DNA from: Gammaproteobacteria bacterium
GTDB taxonomy: Bacteria; Pseudomonadota; Gammaproteobacteria; Pseudomonadales; Azotimanducaceae
Direction of reading: 5' to 3'
Length of the DNA: 64,000 nt
NCBI GenBank assembly: GCA_027297435.1
Contig: JAPUIA010000115.1
Coordinates: forward strand, 60,433 to 124,432
The notes beneath the pieces are model-generated. The model was not told the origin of the DNA. It saw only the letters and a list, made by a program, of their open reading frames with translations, and did no database searches. Shown in pieces: positions 20,402 through 30,821 of the stretch; the first letter of the stretch is position 1, and every line of letters starts with the position of its first letter. Made by a program: the position numbers and the translations under genes.

Positions 20402-21532
20402 TTAAGCGAGCAGCTCTTCCAACACTCGCTCATAGATTTGGGCGAGCGGTTGGAGGTCAGCCACGGACACGCACTCATCAACCTTGTGAATTGTGGCGTT
20501 CACGGGCCCGATTTCTACCAATTCGCAACCCATGGGGGCGATGAACCGCCCGTCAGAAGTACCGCCTGCGGTCGATAACGCACATTCGGTGGCGAGCAGT
20601 TGGCGTACCGCGCGTTGTACGGTGTCGGTCAGCGTGCCAGGACGCGTCAGAAAAGGTTCGCCCGCAAGCTGCCAATGCACCGTGGCGTCTAGAGCATGTT
20701 CATCCAGCAATTCTGCAATCGCCTGTTGTAGCTTCGCGGCCGATTGTTCGGTCGAGTAGCGAAAGTTGCAATCGACGATCAGTCTCCCCGGAATGACGTT
20801 GCTCGCCCCGGTACCGGCCGCGATGTTGGAGATTTGCAAGCTCGTGGGTGGATAGTGATCGTTGCCTGTATCCCACTCGATACGGGTCAGGTGCGCTAAG
20901 AAGGGAGCGGCCCGGTGGATCGGATTGTCTGCAAGATCCGGATAGGCAACGTGGCCTTGCACGCCGTGAATAGTCAGCGTGCCGTTCAGGGAACCTCTTC
21001 TGCCGTTGCGGAGTGTGTCGCCAAGTCGCGTTGAAGAGGTTGGTTCGCCGACGATGCATAGGTCGGGAATGCAGCCGATCTCGGTTAGGTGTTCGACGAC
21101 GTAGCGTGTACCGTATTCGGCCGCGCCTTCTTCGTCACTGGTGATCAAGAACGCCAGCGTCCCGCGAGGTTGCGGGTGTTTGGCGATAAAGTTTTCGGTT
21201 GCCACGATCATCGCCGCGAGGCTGGACTTCATGTCCGCGGCACCTCTGCCAAACAGATAGCCGTCTCTGAGGGTCGGTTCGAAGGGTGGGCTGGCCCAGT
21301 CTGCCAAGTCGCCGGGCGGCACGACGTCGGTGTGACCGGCGAAGACGAACAACGGGGACCCACTCCCAACGGTTGCATAGAAGTTCGTGACGTCTTGCTT
21401 GTCGAGTCTGGTGATGGCGAAGCGCAATGCGGTGAGCCTTGCACGCAACAGATCTTGGCAGCCATCGTCTACTGGCGTGACCGATCGGCACCGTATCAGC
21501 TCGCAAGTGAGGTCGAGTACAGAATCGCTCAT
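20402..21532 (-). CDS. dapE: Succinyl-diaminopimelate desuccinylase
   Basis: LTCELIRCRSVTPVDDGC, FAGHTDVVPPGD, GRGAADMKSS, TSDEEG, GGTSDGRF. Confidence 0.95.
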   Translation of the reverse strand: MSDSVLDLTCELIRCRSVTPVDDGCQDLLRARLTALRFAITRLDKQDVTNFYATVGSGSPLFVFAGHTDVVPPGDLADWASPPFEPTLRDGYLFGRGAADMKSSLAAMIVATENFIAKHPQPRGTLAFLITSDEEGAAEYGTRYVVEHLTEIGCIPDLCIVGEPTSSTRLGDTLRNGRRGSLNGTLTIHGVQGHVAYPDLADNPIHRAAPFLAHLTRIEWDTGNDHYPPTSLQISNIAAGTGASNVIPGRLIVDCNFRYSTEQSAAKLQQAIAELLDEHALDATVHWQLAGEPFLTRPGTLTDTVQRAVRQLLATECALSTAGGTSDGRFIAPMGCELVEIGPVNATIHKVDECVSVADLQPLAQIYERVLEELLA

Positions 21533-21541
21533 AGCGAAAAA

Positions 21542-22537
21542 CTAATTGTGTGCGTGCAACTGATCGTTCAGCGCGATCGCTTTCTTGTTGGTGCGGCATT
21601 GCACTTCGCCGGTTTCGCTATGACGGATGAACAGCATGTCCGATGCGCCGGCGAGTTCGCGGCCTTTGGCGGTGCGTACCTTGGTCCCGAATTCGTCGAT
21701 CACCGACACGCGGGTACCAGCCGTGATGTAAAGCCCGGCTTCGACCGTACAACGGTCGCCGAGCGGTATACCGGTGCCACCATTCGCTCCGATGAGGCAA
21801 TTCCTGCCGATCGTGATGGTGATTTCACCGCCCCCGGACAGCGTGCCCATCGTGCTCGAGCCACCACCGAGATCGGATCCCTCACCGAGCACGACACCTT
21901 GAGACAAACGTCCCTCGATCATGTTGGGGCCAAGTGCCGCCGCGTTGAAGTTGATCGAACCAGAAGGCATGACCGTCGTGCCTTCGCCAAGGTAGGCGCC
22001 GAGCCGTATGCGACTCGAGTCGGCGATACGCACGCCCGACGGGACGATGTAGTTGGTCATTTTGGGAAACTTGTCCACCGAGAGAACTTCGAAGTGCCGC
22101 TGTTCCAGTCGCGCGGTCAGTTGCCGTTCGGCCAACTCATCGACCGCCAACGCGCCTTCGGTCGTCCATGCGACCGTGTCGAGGTGAGCAAAGATGCCGT
22201 CTAGATTCAGAGTGTTTGGCAATGCCAAACGGTGTGACAAAAGGTGCAGTTTCAAAAACGCCTCGGGCGTTGAGCTTACGCCGACGTCGTCGTTGAGCAG
22301 TACTGAGGTGAGCGTGCAGTCCGCTTCGAGCATTGGCTCTAGCGTAGGTTGGTATTCGCGAACGAAGCTCGATACGGATTCAGGGCTCAGAGTGTGCGTA
22401 CCGGATTGAAACTGATCTAAAATCGCTTGTTCGAGATCGGAGTCGGGTGATTTGACCGGTGCTGGAAAGAAGCAATCGATGATGTTGCCGGCGCGACTCT
22501 GCGTCGCGAGCCCGATGGCGAAAGCGAACACGCCCAT
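21542..22537 (-). CDS. dapD: Tetrahydrodipicolinate N-succinyltransferase
   Basis: Left-handed beta-helix hexapeptides (RIRLGAYLGEGTTVMPSGSINFNA), located between dapC and dapE. Confidence 0.93.
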   Translation of the reverse strand: MGVFAFAIGLATQSRAGNIIDCFFPAPVKSPDSDLEQAILDQFQSGTHTLSPESVSSFVREYQPTLEPMLEADCTLTSVLLNDDVGVSSTPEAFLKLHLLSHRLALPNTLNLDGIFAHLDTVAWTTEGALAVDELAERQLTARLEQRHFEVLSVDKFPKMTNYIVPSGVRIADSSRIRLGAYLGEGTTVMPSGSINFNAAALGPNMIEGRLSQGVVLGEGSDLGGGSSTMGTLSGGGEITITIGRNCLIGANGGTGIPLGDRCTVEAGLYITAGTRVSVIDEFGTKVRTAKGRELAGASDMLFIRHSETGEVQCRTNKKAIALNDQLHAHN

Positions 22538-22613
22538 GTCGGTTCCTTATCAACGCGTTGTTAACGCGTTACTCGTAAAAGGGCGGCTAAGCTACCATAC
22601 GCCGCTCGTTGGG

Positions 22614-23810
22614 TCAGCGGTGCGCTTGCCAAGCGCATATTCGCTCGGCGGCATCGACGCATTCGTCGAGCGAGGCAACTAAGGCGATCCGCACATGCCC
22701 ACTGCCGGGATTTCGACCGTGGGCTTCGCGGCTGAGAAACGAGCCGGGTAACACGGTGATATTCAGGTCCTGAAAGAGTGCGGTGGCAAACTCCACATCG
22801 CCCGTCGGGGTTTGCAGCCAAACGTAGAAGCCGCCTGTTGGCTCGGCAAACGTGAAATCGCTCTCGAGAATGGGCAGCACGGCGCGGAATTTTTCACGGT
22901 AACGCTCACGGTTGGTGGTTACATAGGTTTCGTCTTGCCAGGCCAGCTCGCTAGCCGTTTGGACGTGTTCGGCCAACGCACAACCCTCGTACGTGCGGTA
23001 TTGAAAGTAACTTGCCAGTATGTTTGCGTCCCCGGCGACGAACCCCGAGCGTAGGCCGGGCAGGCTCGAGCGTTTGCTCAGGCTGTGAAACACGACGCAA
23101 CGTCGATGGTTGGTGTTGCCGAGCGCGGTGCTTTGTTCCAGCAGCCCTGTTGGTGGAGCGGTCTCGTCGAGATAGATCTCCGAGTAACACTCATCCGCTG
23201 CGATGACGAAATCAAACCGATGGGCCTGCTCGATGAGCCAGCGGTGCGTGGTGGGGGACAGTACGTGGCCAGTTGGATTGCCGGGTGAGCATAGGTACAG
23301 TAGCTCCACCCGTTGCCATATGTCGTCCGGCACCGAACTGAAATCCGGTGCGTAACCATTGGTCAAGTCGGCGTTGACATAATAGGGCTCTGCTCCGCTC
23401 AGCAACGCTGCACCCTCATAGATCTGGTAGAACGGGTTTGGCATCATCACGATCGGGTTCGCTTTGGTTCCAACAACCGCTTGGCCGAACGAGAACAACG
23501 CTTCTCGGGTTCCGGCCACGGGCAACACCTCGACATCCGGGTCGACAGACGCATTGAAACGTCGCTTTAGCCACGCGCTGACGGCTTCTCGAAGTGCGTC
23601 TCGACCCCGCGTTGCCGGGTAAACGGCGAGGTCTCGAGTGAGCCTTTCGGCATCCGCGAGGTGGGCGACCACCGCTGCGGGCGGAGCATGTTGCGGCTCG
23701 CCAATCGAAAGCGCGACATGGGGCCGGTCTTGGGTGGGTGTGAGACCTTGTTTCAACGCGTTTAGACGTTGAAACGGATAGTCTTGAAGGCGTGTGAGGC
23801 GTGGGTTCAT
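22614..23810 (-). CDS. dapC: Succinyldiaminopimelate transaminase
   Basis: Class I/II aminotransferase; PLP site SLSKRSSLPGLRSGFVAGD. Confidence 0.92.
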   Translation of the reverse strand: MNPRLTRLQDYPFQRLNALKQGLTPTQDRPHVALSIGEPQHAPPAAVVAHLADAERLTRDLAVYPATRGRDALREAVSAWLKRRFNASVDPDVEVLPVAGTREALFSFGQAVVGTKANPIVMMPNPFYQIYEGAALLSGAEPYYVNADLTNGYAPDFSSVPDDIWQRVELLYLCSPGNPTGHVLSPTTHRWLIEQAHRFDFVIAADECYSEIYLDETAPPTGLLEQSTALGNTNHRRCVVFHSLSKRSSLPGLRSGFVAGDANILASYFQYRTYEGCALAEHVQTASELAWQDETYVTTNRERYREKFRAVLPILESDFTFAEPTGGFYVWLQTPTGDVEFATALFQDLNITVLPGSFLSREAHGRNPGSGHVRIALVASLDECVDAAERICAWQAHR

Positions 23811-26464
23811 GCCATCAGCGTATCGAGTTGTTGACGCAGGGTGTTCTCCAAGCGATACGCCGACTCTCGATCCCGGATCGGCTCACCAGCCCGATCCTGA
23901 ATGTAGAACACATCCTCGACCCGGTCTCCCAACGTGGTGATACGGGCGCCGAGTACGGCCACTTCGAGGTCGTGAAACAACAGGCCAATGCGAGCCAGCA
24001 AACCAGGCTGGTCAGACGCGAGAATCGTGAGCGTCGAGAAGTTGTCCGACGCGTGGTTTTCAAGTTTGACTTGGGTTGGCCGAGTCAACTGTTTCAGTTG
24101 TCGTGGCACACGCCGTTTTGTGACCGTAATCTTGGGATCGTTCATCTGCTTGGTGAGTAACTTCACGAGCGGTTCACGATCGCCGGCGATTGGCTGGCGG
24201 TTTGCGTCGAGCACGACATAGGTATTGAAGCAGAGCGCGTCTCGTTCGGACGTCTGAATGTTTGCGTCATAGACGGATAAATTCAGTTGATCTAGTGCGA
24301 TGACGCTGGCGGCAAAAAGATTCGGTTTGTCGTTCGTATAGACGAAGATTTCCGTGGCGCCTTCTCCGGCAACCTGACTGACCATATTCTGTACGAGTAC
24401 CAACGCCCCGCTGGCTACGTCGTGAGCATGGACTTTCTGTGTGATATCTGCGATTTGTCGGGGGGTGTGACGCAAGAGAAACTCATCACCCATCAGCGCC
24501 CAGATAGGTTGCACGTCGGCTTCGGTCAGCCTGCCTTCGAGTTTTTCCAACGCGCTTTCTCGACAAGCCCGAATCGTAGCTTGTTTGTCGACGGTCGACT
24601 CCAGGCCGCGGCGCAACAATCTGCGCGTGTCGAAATAGAGCTGACGGAGCAGGGTGGCGCGCCAACTGTTCCAGAGCGTCGGATTGGTAGCTGTAATGTC
24701 CGCCACGGTTAGCGCGTAAAGATAATCGAGACGCCGCTCCGATTTGACGAGTTGGGCGAATTCCAAAACGACGTCCGGGTCGTAGATGTCTTTGCGTTGA
24801 GCGGTGCTCGACATGACCAAGTGATATTGCACGAGCCATTCGACGAGTTCCGTGTCGTCCAGGTTGAGCTCGTGACGCTGGCAAAACGCCACCGCATCCT
24901 GAGCCCCAAGCTTCGAATGGTCGCCACCTCTTCCCTTACCGATGTCGTGGTAGAGACCGGCGATGTAGAGCAGTTCGACCTTAGGCACGGACTTCACGCA
25001 GTGGTTGGCGACGGGATAAAGCTCCGCGCTGGCCCGATAGCGGAAGCGACGTAGGTTGCCGATGACCATCATCGTGTGGGCGTCGACTGTATAGATGTGA
25101 AATAGATCATGCTGCATCTGACCCACGACCTTGCCAAACTCAGGAATGTAGCGTCCCAACAAGCCATACCGGCGCATTCGTGTGAGCTGCGTCACCAGCG
25201 TGTAGGGTGCCTTGAGAAGATCGAGAAACAGTTTTGTGTTTTTGGGATTGTTGCGAAACTCGTCATCGATCAAGTGCACGTGATCGCGAATGAGCCGGAT
25301 GGTTCCGGCTCTAACGCCCGATATATCACGACGATTGGCCATGATCACGAACATCTCCAGCAGCGCGCTCGGTGTTTCCGCAAAAACTCGGTCGTGGGTT
25401 GTCTCCAGGTACTCGTTGTGAATGCGAAAGCGTTCGTTGATCGACTCGTGTTTCGGTTTACCCGTATTGAAGGTTTCTTCGATATGCAGCAACAGGATGT
25501 CGTTGACCTCGCGAAGAGACAGAACGTACCCATAGTATTGGTGCATGAAGCGTTCGACACCGAGCCGGGCCTCCGTGTCGACATACCCCAAACGATGCGC
25601 AAGTTGCCTTTGGTACTCGAATTGCAGTCGATCGTCTTTGCGCCCGGCAACGAGATGCAAACCGTAACGCACCCACCACAGGTAGCGTTTGCCGTTGATC
25701 AGCCAATCGCGTTCCTGCTCGGTAATCACGCCGAGGTCTTGCAATACATGAGGGTCGCTCGAACCGAACTGGCGTTCACAGATCCACATGGCCGTCTGCA
25801 GATCGCGCAGACCTCCCGGAGAGGCTTTCAAATTGGGTTCAAGATCGTAGTCGACGTTGTCGAAGCGACGATGGCGGTTGATTTGCTCGTCGCGTTTGGC
25901 TTTGAAGAACTTCTCCGGAGGCCACAGTCGTGGATGTGCCATGACCTCGTCGAGTTTCCCGATCAACTTGGCGACGGGACCGGAGCCGTCTGTGAGCAAG
26001 CGGCGTTCGAATGTCGCTGTCGCGACGGTGATGTCTTTTTGAGCTTCGGTTTTGCAATCTTTGACGGTTCGTACGCTGTACCCGACATCCAAGTTGAGAT
26101 CGAACAACAGCCGCACAAACGGCTCGATCTCATCCCGGTATCTTTGCGGGTTGTCGGCCAAGATCAGAAGGTCTATGTCCGATGCGGGGTGCAACTCGCG
26201 ACGCCCGTAGCCGCCGACCGCAAACAACGCGAGGTGGTCCTGCGTACTTGCGGAAAACTGCGATTGCCAAAGTTCTACAAGCAGCTGATCGAAGAAACGA
26301 ACCCGCTCTGCAACGATATCTTCGACGTTTTCCCGAGCCCAATAGCGGCGCTCGAGTTCGGCGTTTGCCGAGGCGATGCGGCTTCGAAGGGCTTGAACGG
26401 GCACCGCGCTAGAACGACTCTTCAGAGCGCTGGGTAAGGACATCGGCCCCCTGGCCGGTGACAA
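23807..26464 (-). CDS. glnD: [Protein-PII] uridylyltransferase
   Basis: GGYGRRELHPASDIDLL, HD domain (GLYHDIGKGRGGDHS), two ACT domains; start may be ATG at 26443. Confidence 0.96.
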   Translation of the reverse strand: MSPARGPMSLPSALKSRSSAVPVQALRSRIASANAELERRYWARENVEDIVAERVRFFDQLLVELWQSQFSASTQDHLALFAVGGYGRRELHPASDIDLLILADNPQRYRDEIEPFVRLLFDLNLDVGYSVRTVKDCKTEAQKDITVATATFERRLLTDGSGPVAKLIGKLDEVMAHPRLWPPEKFFKAKRDEQINRHRRFDNVDYDLEPNLKASPGGLRDLQTAMWICERQFGSSDPHVLQDLGVITEQERDWLINGKRYLWWVRYGLHLVAGRKDDRLQFEYQRQLAHRLGYVDTEARLGVERFMHQYYGYVLSLREVNDILLLHIEETFNTGKPKHESINERFRIHNEYLETTHDRVFAETPSALLEMFVIMANRRDISGVRAGTIRLIRDHVHLIDDEFRNNPKNTKLFLDLLKAPYTLVTQLTRMRRYGLLGRYIPEFGKVVGQMQHDLFHIYTVDAHTMMVIGNLRRFRYRASAELYPVANHCVKSVPKVELLYIAGLYHDIGKGRGGDHSKLGAQDAVAFCQRHELNLDDTELVEWLVQYHLVMSSTAQRKDIYDPDVVLEFAQLVKSERRLDYLYALTVADITATNPTLWNSWRATLLRQLYFDTRRLLRRGLESTVDKQATIRACRESALEKLEGRLTEADVQPIWALMGDEFLLRHTPRQIADITQKVHAHDVASGALVLVQNMVSQVAGEGATEIFVYTNDKPNLFAASVIALDQLNLSVYDANIQTSERDALCFNTYVVLDANRQPIAGDREPLVKLLTKQMNDPKITVTKRRVPRQLKQLTRPTQVKLENHASDNFSTLTILASDQPGLLARIGLLFHDLEVAVLGARITTLGDRVEDVFYIQDRAGEPIRDRESAYRLENTLRQQLDTLMA

Positions 26465-27185
26465 GAATGGTGTGTTCCCACTGAGCCGAGAGCTTGTGAT
26501 CCTTGGTCACGACGGTCCATTGATCGGGCAACATCTTTATATGTCGCGAACCCGCGTTGATCATGGGTTCGATGGTGAACGTCATGCCTTCCTCGAGGGT
26601 CAGGCCCGACCCTCGGCGCCCATAGTGCAACACCTGGGGTTCATCGTGGAAAACCTTGCCGATGCCGTGCCCGCAAAACTCTCTCACAACCGAAAAGTGG
26701 TTGGCTTCGGCGTGGCTTTGTATGGCATGACCGATGTCCCCGAGCGTGGCGCCGGCGCGAACCGCTTCGATACCGCGATATAGACACTCTTGGGTCACTC
26801 TCGCCAATCGTTCGGCCAAGACTCTCGGCTTGCCAGCGAAGTACATCTTGCTGGTGTCCCCATGGTAGCCGTCTTTGATCACGGTAACGTCGATGTTCAG
26901 ACAGTCGCCGGTTTTCAGGGTCTTTTTATCGGATGGAATGCCGTGGCAGACGACGTGGTTGACGGACGTACAGATCGACCGTGGAAACGGTGGCGCGCTC
27001 GGCGAATTGCGGTAATTCAGCGGTGCCGGTATGCAATCGAGCTCGTCGACGATGAAGCGATGACAGATGTCGTTCAGATAGTCGGTGGACACGCCGGGTT
27101 GGACGTATTCCCCAATCATCTCCAGGACGCTCGCGGCAAGTCGCCCGGCCTCGCGCATACCGGCGGCGTCGGCCTCATTTGTCAC
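26409..27185 (-). CDS. map: Methionine aminopeptidase (GTG start proposed)
   Basis: SVNHVVCHGIP, LNIDVTVIKDGYHGDTSKMY, EFCGHGIGKVFHDEP, TIEPMIN. Confidence 0.95.
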   Translation of the reverse strand: MTNEADAAGMREAGRLAASVLEMIGEYVQPGVSTDYLNDICHRFIVDELDCIPAPLNYRNSPSAPPFPRSICTSVNHVVCHGIPSDKKTLKTGDCLNIDVTVIKDGYHGDTSKMYFAGKPRVLAERLARVTQECLYRGIEAVRAGATLGDIGHAIQSHAEANHFSVVREFCGHGIGKVFHDEPQVLHYGRRGSGLTLEEGMTFTIEPMINAGSRHIKMLPDQWTVVTKDHKLSAQWEHTILVTGQGADVLTQRSEESF

Positions 27186-27201
27186 TTTTGCAGACACGGC
27201 T

Positions 27202-27230
27202 TTTCCAGACACGGCGGGATATGGTATAAA
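27202..27230 (+). promoter_or_regulatory. Probable sigma-70 promoter for rpsB
   Basis: TTTCCA - 17 nt - TATAAA, about 180 nt upstream of rpsB. Confidence 0.55.
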
Positions 27231-27409
27231 GCGCGCCGCTTGGGAGCAATGTAAATGCTGGCGAGGCTTCCAGGTGCCAGCGATGGCGCCAGCAACGTAA
27301 TCATGACTCACGCGGTTCGACACGAAGTCACGGGTGCCGGTCGACGTCCTCAGGGCGTCACACGGTTTTGATTTCGGGAGCTGCAGAGGCTTAACCCGGA
27401 GATAAACTA

Positions 27410-28585
27410 GTGAACGTAAGCATGCGCGACATGTTGGCTGCAGGTGTGCACTTCGGCCATCAAACTCGTTTCTGGAATCCGAAAATGGCGCCGTTCATTT
27501 TTGGTTCGCGAAACAAAATCCACATCATCAATCTAGAAAAGACCATGCCGGCCTTCGAGGAGGCGCTCGAAGAGCTGCGCAACATGGCCAGCCGCGGCCA
27601 CAAAATATTGTTTGTCGGCACGAAACGTGCGGCCACCAAGGTCATCAGAGAGCAAGCACAGCGTGTTGGCATGCCGTTTGTCGATCAGCGCTGGTTGGGC
27701 GGGATGCTCACCAACTACAAAACCATACGTCAATCCATTCGCCGCTTGCAGGAACTCGAGGCGCAAGCGAGTGATGGCAGGTTGGAAATGCTGACCAAGA
27801 AAGAAGCCCTCCAGAAACGCCGCTTGATGGAGAAACTCGAACGCAGCCTCGGTGGCATCAAGGATATGGGCGGACTACCCGATGCGATATTCGTCGTGGA
27901 CGTACAGCACGAACACATCGCGATCAGCGAGGCGAACAAGTTGGGTATACCGGTGTTTGCCATCGTCGATACCAATAGCGATCCGGACGGGGTCGACTAC
28001 CTGATACCGGGCAATGACGACGCGATTCGTGCCGTTCGGCTATACGTGATGGCGGTAGCCGACGCCATACAAGAAGGTCACGACGACGCGGGCTTGGCGG
28101 TCAGCACTGATGAGTTCGTCGAAGTAGACGACTCTCAAGCACCTGGGGCTGAAAAAGAACGAGTGAAAGCGCCCCCGGCGAAAAAAGAGCGAGAGAAGGT
28201 GGCGGTAGCGCCCGCGGCGAACAAAGAAAAGGAGAAAGCGCCTGCGGCGACTGCAGACGAAGAGGCGCCCTCCGCGGCTAAAGAAGAGAAAGCGGCTGCC
28301 CCCGTAGCGCCTACGGCCGCTGAAGAGAGCGCGCCGGCCACCATTGAAGAGGAGGCGCCCGCGGCCGTTGAAGAGGAGGCGCCCGCGACCGCCATTGAAG
28401 AGGAAGCGCCCGCGGCGAAGGCGAAAGCGAAGGCGCCTGCGGCTAAGGCGAAAGCGCCTGCGGCTAAGGCAAAAGCGCCTGCGGCTAAGGCAAAAGCACC
28501 CGCGCCCAAAAAAACCAAGACGCCCGCGGCGAAAAAAAAGCAAGAGAAGGCGCCTGCAGCCGAAAAGAGCAAAGAGAAGGACTAG
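27410..28585 (+). CDS. rpsB: 30S ribosomal protein S2 with long low-complexity C-terminal tail
   Basis: [76 protein letters not shown]; tail from about residue 235. Confidence 0.97.
   Translation: MNVSMRDMLAAGVHFGHQTRFWNPKMAPFIFGSRNKIHIINLEKTMPAFEEALEELRNMASRGHKILFVGTKRAATKVIREQAQRVGMPFVDQRWLGGMLTNYKTIRQSIRRLQELEAQASDGRLEMLTKKEALQKRRLMEKLERSLGGIKDMGGLPDAIFVVDVQHEHIAISEANKLGIPVFAIVDTNSDPDGVDYLIPGNDDAIRAVRLYVMAVADAIQEGHDDAGLAVSTDEFVEVDDSQAPGAEKERVKAPPAKKEREKVAVAPAANKEKEKAPAATADEEAPSAAKEEKAAAPVAPTAAEESAPATIEEEAPAAVEEEAPATAIEEEAPAAKAKAKAPAAKAKAPAAKAKAPAAKAKAPAPKKTKTPAAKKKQEKAPAAEKSKEKD
28433..28495 (+). repeat. 21-bp tandem repeat x3 encoding APAAKAK in the rpsB tail
   Basis: GCGCCTGCGGCTAAGGCRAAA repeated three times with a single R (A/G) variable site. 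Confidence 0.9.
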
Positions 28586-28588
28586 TCC

Positions 28589-29434
28589 ATGTCAGAGTCC
28601 ACTAACCTCGTAAAGGAACTGCGCGAACGCACCGGTCTCGGCATGATGGACTGCAAGCAAGCGCTCGATGCGACGGACGGCGACTTGGAGCTAGCCATAG
28701 ACGAGTTGCGCAAATCGAGCGCGCTCAAGGCCGCCAAGAAAGCTGGTAGAACCACTGCCAACGGATTGCTGGGTCTCAAAGTCGCAAATGACGGTAAACG
28801 CGCGGCTATGGTCGAGGTCAATATCGAAACCGACTTCGCTCAGAAGAGCGATAAATTCATCGGCTTCGTCCACGCGGTATTGAATGCCGTGTACGAATCC
28901 AATGAGGATCTCGATAAGCTGCTGGCCGGCGGATTGGATGCCAAGCGTGAAGCGCTGGTACAAGAAATCGGTGAGAACGTCACGGTGCGGCGCGCAGCCG
29001 CGCTCGATAGCGTCGACGGTTTCATCGCCAGCTATATGCATAACGACAAGCGCAAGGCGACCTTGGTCGAACTATCGACCCGGGACGACACGCTCGGCAG
29101 GGATCTGGCAATGCACATCACGGCCCACGACCCGACGCCGTTGGTCGTACAGGCGGCGGATTTGGATCAGGCCGTCGTAGCCAAAGAACGCGAGATCTAC
29201 CAAGCCCAGGCGGAGGAAAGCGGCAAACCCCAGCAGATCGTCGAGAAGATCGTGGAGGGCCGGGTGCGCAAATTCCTGGCTGAGGTCAGCTTGGTCGATC
29301 AAGCATTCGTCAAGGACAGCAACGTCAGGGTGGGCGAGCTCTTGCAGAGCCAGGACAGCGAGTGCCGGCGCTTCGTGCGCTTTGAGGTAGGCGAGGGTAT
29401 CGAGGTCGCGGCCCAGATCAAAGAGATTCAATAG
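28589..29434 (+). CDS. tsf: Elongation factor Ts
   Basis: LVKELRERTGLGMMDCKQALDATDGDLELAIDELRKS; VNIETDFAQKSDKF. Confidence 0.97.
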   Translation: MSESTNLVKELRERTGLGMMDCKQALDATDGDLELAIDELRKSSALKAAKKAGRTTANGLLGLKVANDGKRAAMVEVNIETDFAQKSDKFIGFVHAVLNAVYESNEDLDKLLAGGLDAKREALVQEIGENVTVRRAAALDSVDGFIASYMHNDKRKATLVELSTRDDTLGRDLAMHITAHDPTPLVVQAADLDQAVVAKEREIYQAQAEESGKPQQIVEKIVEGRVRKFLAEVSLVDQAFVKDSNVRVGELLQSQDSECRRFVRFEVGEGIEVAAQIKEIQ

Positions 29435-30154
29435 TTGCAACGAATCCTGCTCAAGCTTTCAGGAGAGGCCCTCGCTGGAGAAGCAGGATTTGGTATCGAT
29501 CCCCAGATTTTGGCTCGCTTGAGTGGCGAGCTTGGCGCCTGCCAACAAGCGGGCGTGGAGATCGCCGTCGTACTGGGGGGCGGCAATCTATTCCGCGGTG
29601 CGGCGCTTGCCGAAGCTGGCCTTGACCGAGTGATTGGTGATCACATGGGCATGCTGGCGACCTGTATGAATGCGCTGGCATTCCAGGATTCACTCGAACG
29701 TCACTCCATTGGCGCTCAAGCATTTTCGGCTATACCGATGGACGGGGTACTACCCGGCTACTCGGTCCACGCCGCCACCGCCGCACTCGAGCGCGGCGAT
29801 GTCGCCATATTGGCCGGGGGAACCGGAAACCCGTTTTTTACGACAGACACAGCAGCGTGTTTGCGGGGCATTGAGCTGAAGGTGGATAGGGTGTTGAAGG
29901 CAACCAAAGTCGATGGCGTATATAGCGCCGACCCAATGGTCGACCCAACGGCAACTCGCTTCGATACGTTGACGTACGAAGATGTGTTGACCCAGAACTT
30001 GACCGTGATGGACTTGACCGCCATCTGCCTGTGTCGAGACTCAAACATGCCGTTGGTTGTATTCGATATGTTTGATGCGACCGCATTGACCCGAATAATC
30101 AGGGGTGAGAAGGTTGGCACCGAAATTCGGGCGCACGATGATATGCATGCATGA
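29435..30154 (+). CDS. pyrH: UMP kinase (TTG start)
   Basis: [50 protein letters not shown]. Confidence 0.97.
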   Translation: MQRILLKLSGEALAGEAGFGIDPQILARLSGELGACQQAGVEIAVVLGGGNLFRGAALAEAGLDRVIGDHMGMLATCMNALAFQDSLERHSIGAQAFSAIPMDGVLPGYSVHAATAALERGDVAILAGGTGNPFFTTDTAACLRGIELKVDRVLKATKVDGVYSADPMVDPTATRFDTLTYEDVLTQNLTVMDLTAICLCRDSNMPLVVFDMFDATALTRIIRGEKVGTEIRAHDDMHA

Positions 30155-30172
30155 ACAGACGGGTCTTAGCCG

Positions 30173-30730
30173 ATGATCGATGAAATTCAAGCGGATGCCG
30201 ATGATCGCATGGGCAAGTCCATCGAAGCGCTCCACAGCTCGTTTGGCCGACTTCGCACAGGCCGCGCTAACCCCAGTTTGCTCGATGGTATCGAGGTGTC
30301 CTACTACGGTACCGATACTCCGCTCAACCAGGTTGCCTCGATCACGGTCGAAGATGCACGAACTCTCGCGATATCACCGTGGGAAAAAAATCTGATACCG
30401 GATATCGAAAAGGCGATCCTCAAAAGCGACTTGGGCATAACGCCCTCCAGCAACAAAGAGCTGATACGAGTGCCGCTGCCGGCGTTGACGGAGGAAAACC
30501 GCAAAGATTTAGCGCGTGTTGCCAAGCAAGAAGCGGAATCCGCCCGCGTGGCCATTCGCAACATCCGTCGTGACGCGATACACGAGGTTCGTGAGTTGGC
30601 GAAAGCGAAGGAAGTTGCCGAAGACGAAGCGCGCAAGGCGGAGGAAAAGATCCAGTCGATTACCGATCGTCGCATCGGAGAGGTTGAAAGCACCCTTGGG
30701 GCGAAAGAAGCGGACTTGATGGAAATCTAG
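30173..30730 (+). CDS. frr: Ribosome recycling factor
   Basis: RTGRANPSLLDGIEVSYYG; after pyrH. Confidence 0.97.
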   Translation: MIDEIQADADDRMGKSIEALHSSFGRLRTGRANPSLLDGIEVSYYGTDTPLNQVASITVEDARTLAISPWEKNLIPDIEKAILKSDLGITPSSNKELIRVPLPALTEENRKDLARVAKQEAESARVAIRNIRRDAIHEVRELAKAKEVAEDEARKAEEKIQSITDRRIGEVESTLGAKEADLMEI

Positions 30731-30784
30731 TGTCCTGTCGCAGAGGTAAATTGATGACGTTACTTCTGGGACAGGACACTAGAT
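30725..30784. repeat. 60-bp near-perfect palindrome (MITE-like or bidirectional hairpin) overlapping frr stop
   Basis: ATCTAGTGTCCTGTC-G-CAGAGGTAA-ATTGATGACG-TTACTTCTG-G-GACAGGACACTAGAT; 24 paired bases per arm with one G-T wobble. Confidence 0.85.
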
Positions 30785-30821
30785 CGCCTCTTTGAGTTGA
30801 AGCACTAAGACGGTACGCAGA

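Noticed and set aside
28433-28495. rpsB tandem repeats as a CRISPR-like array
   Set aside because: Contiguous in-frame 21-bp coding repeats without spacers.
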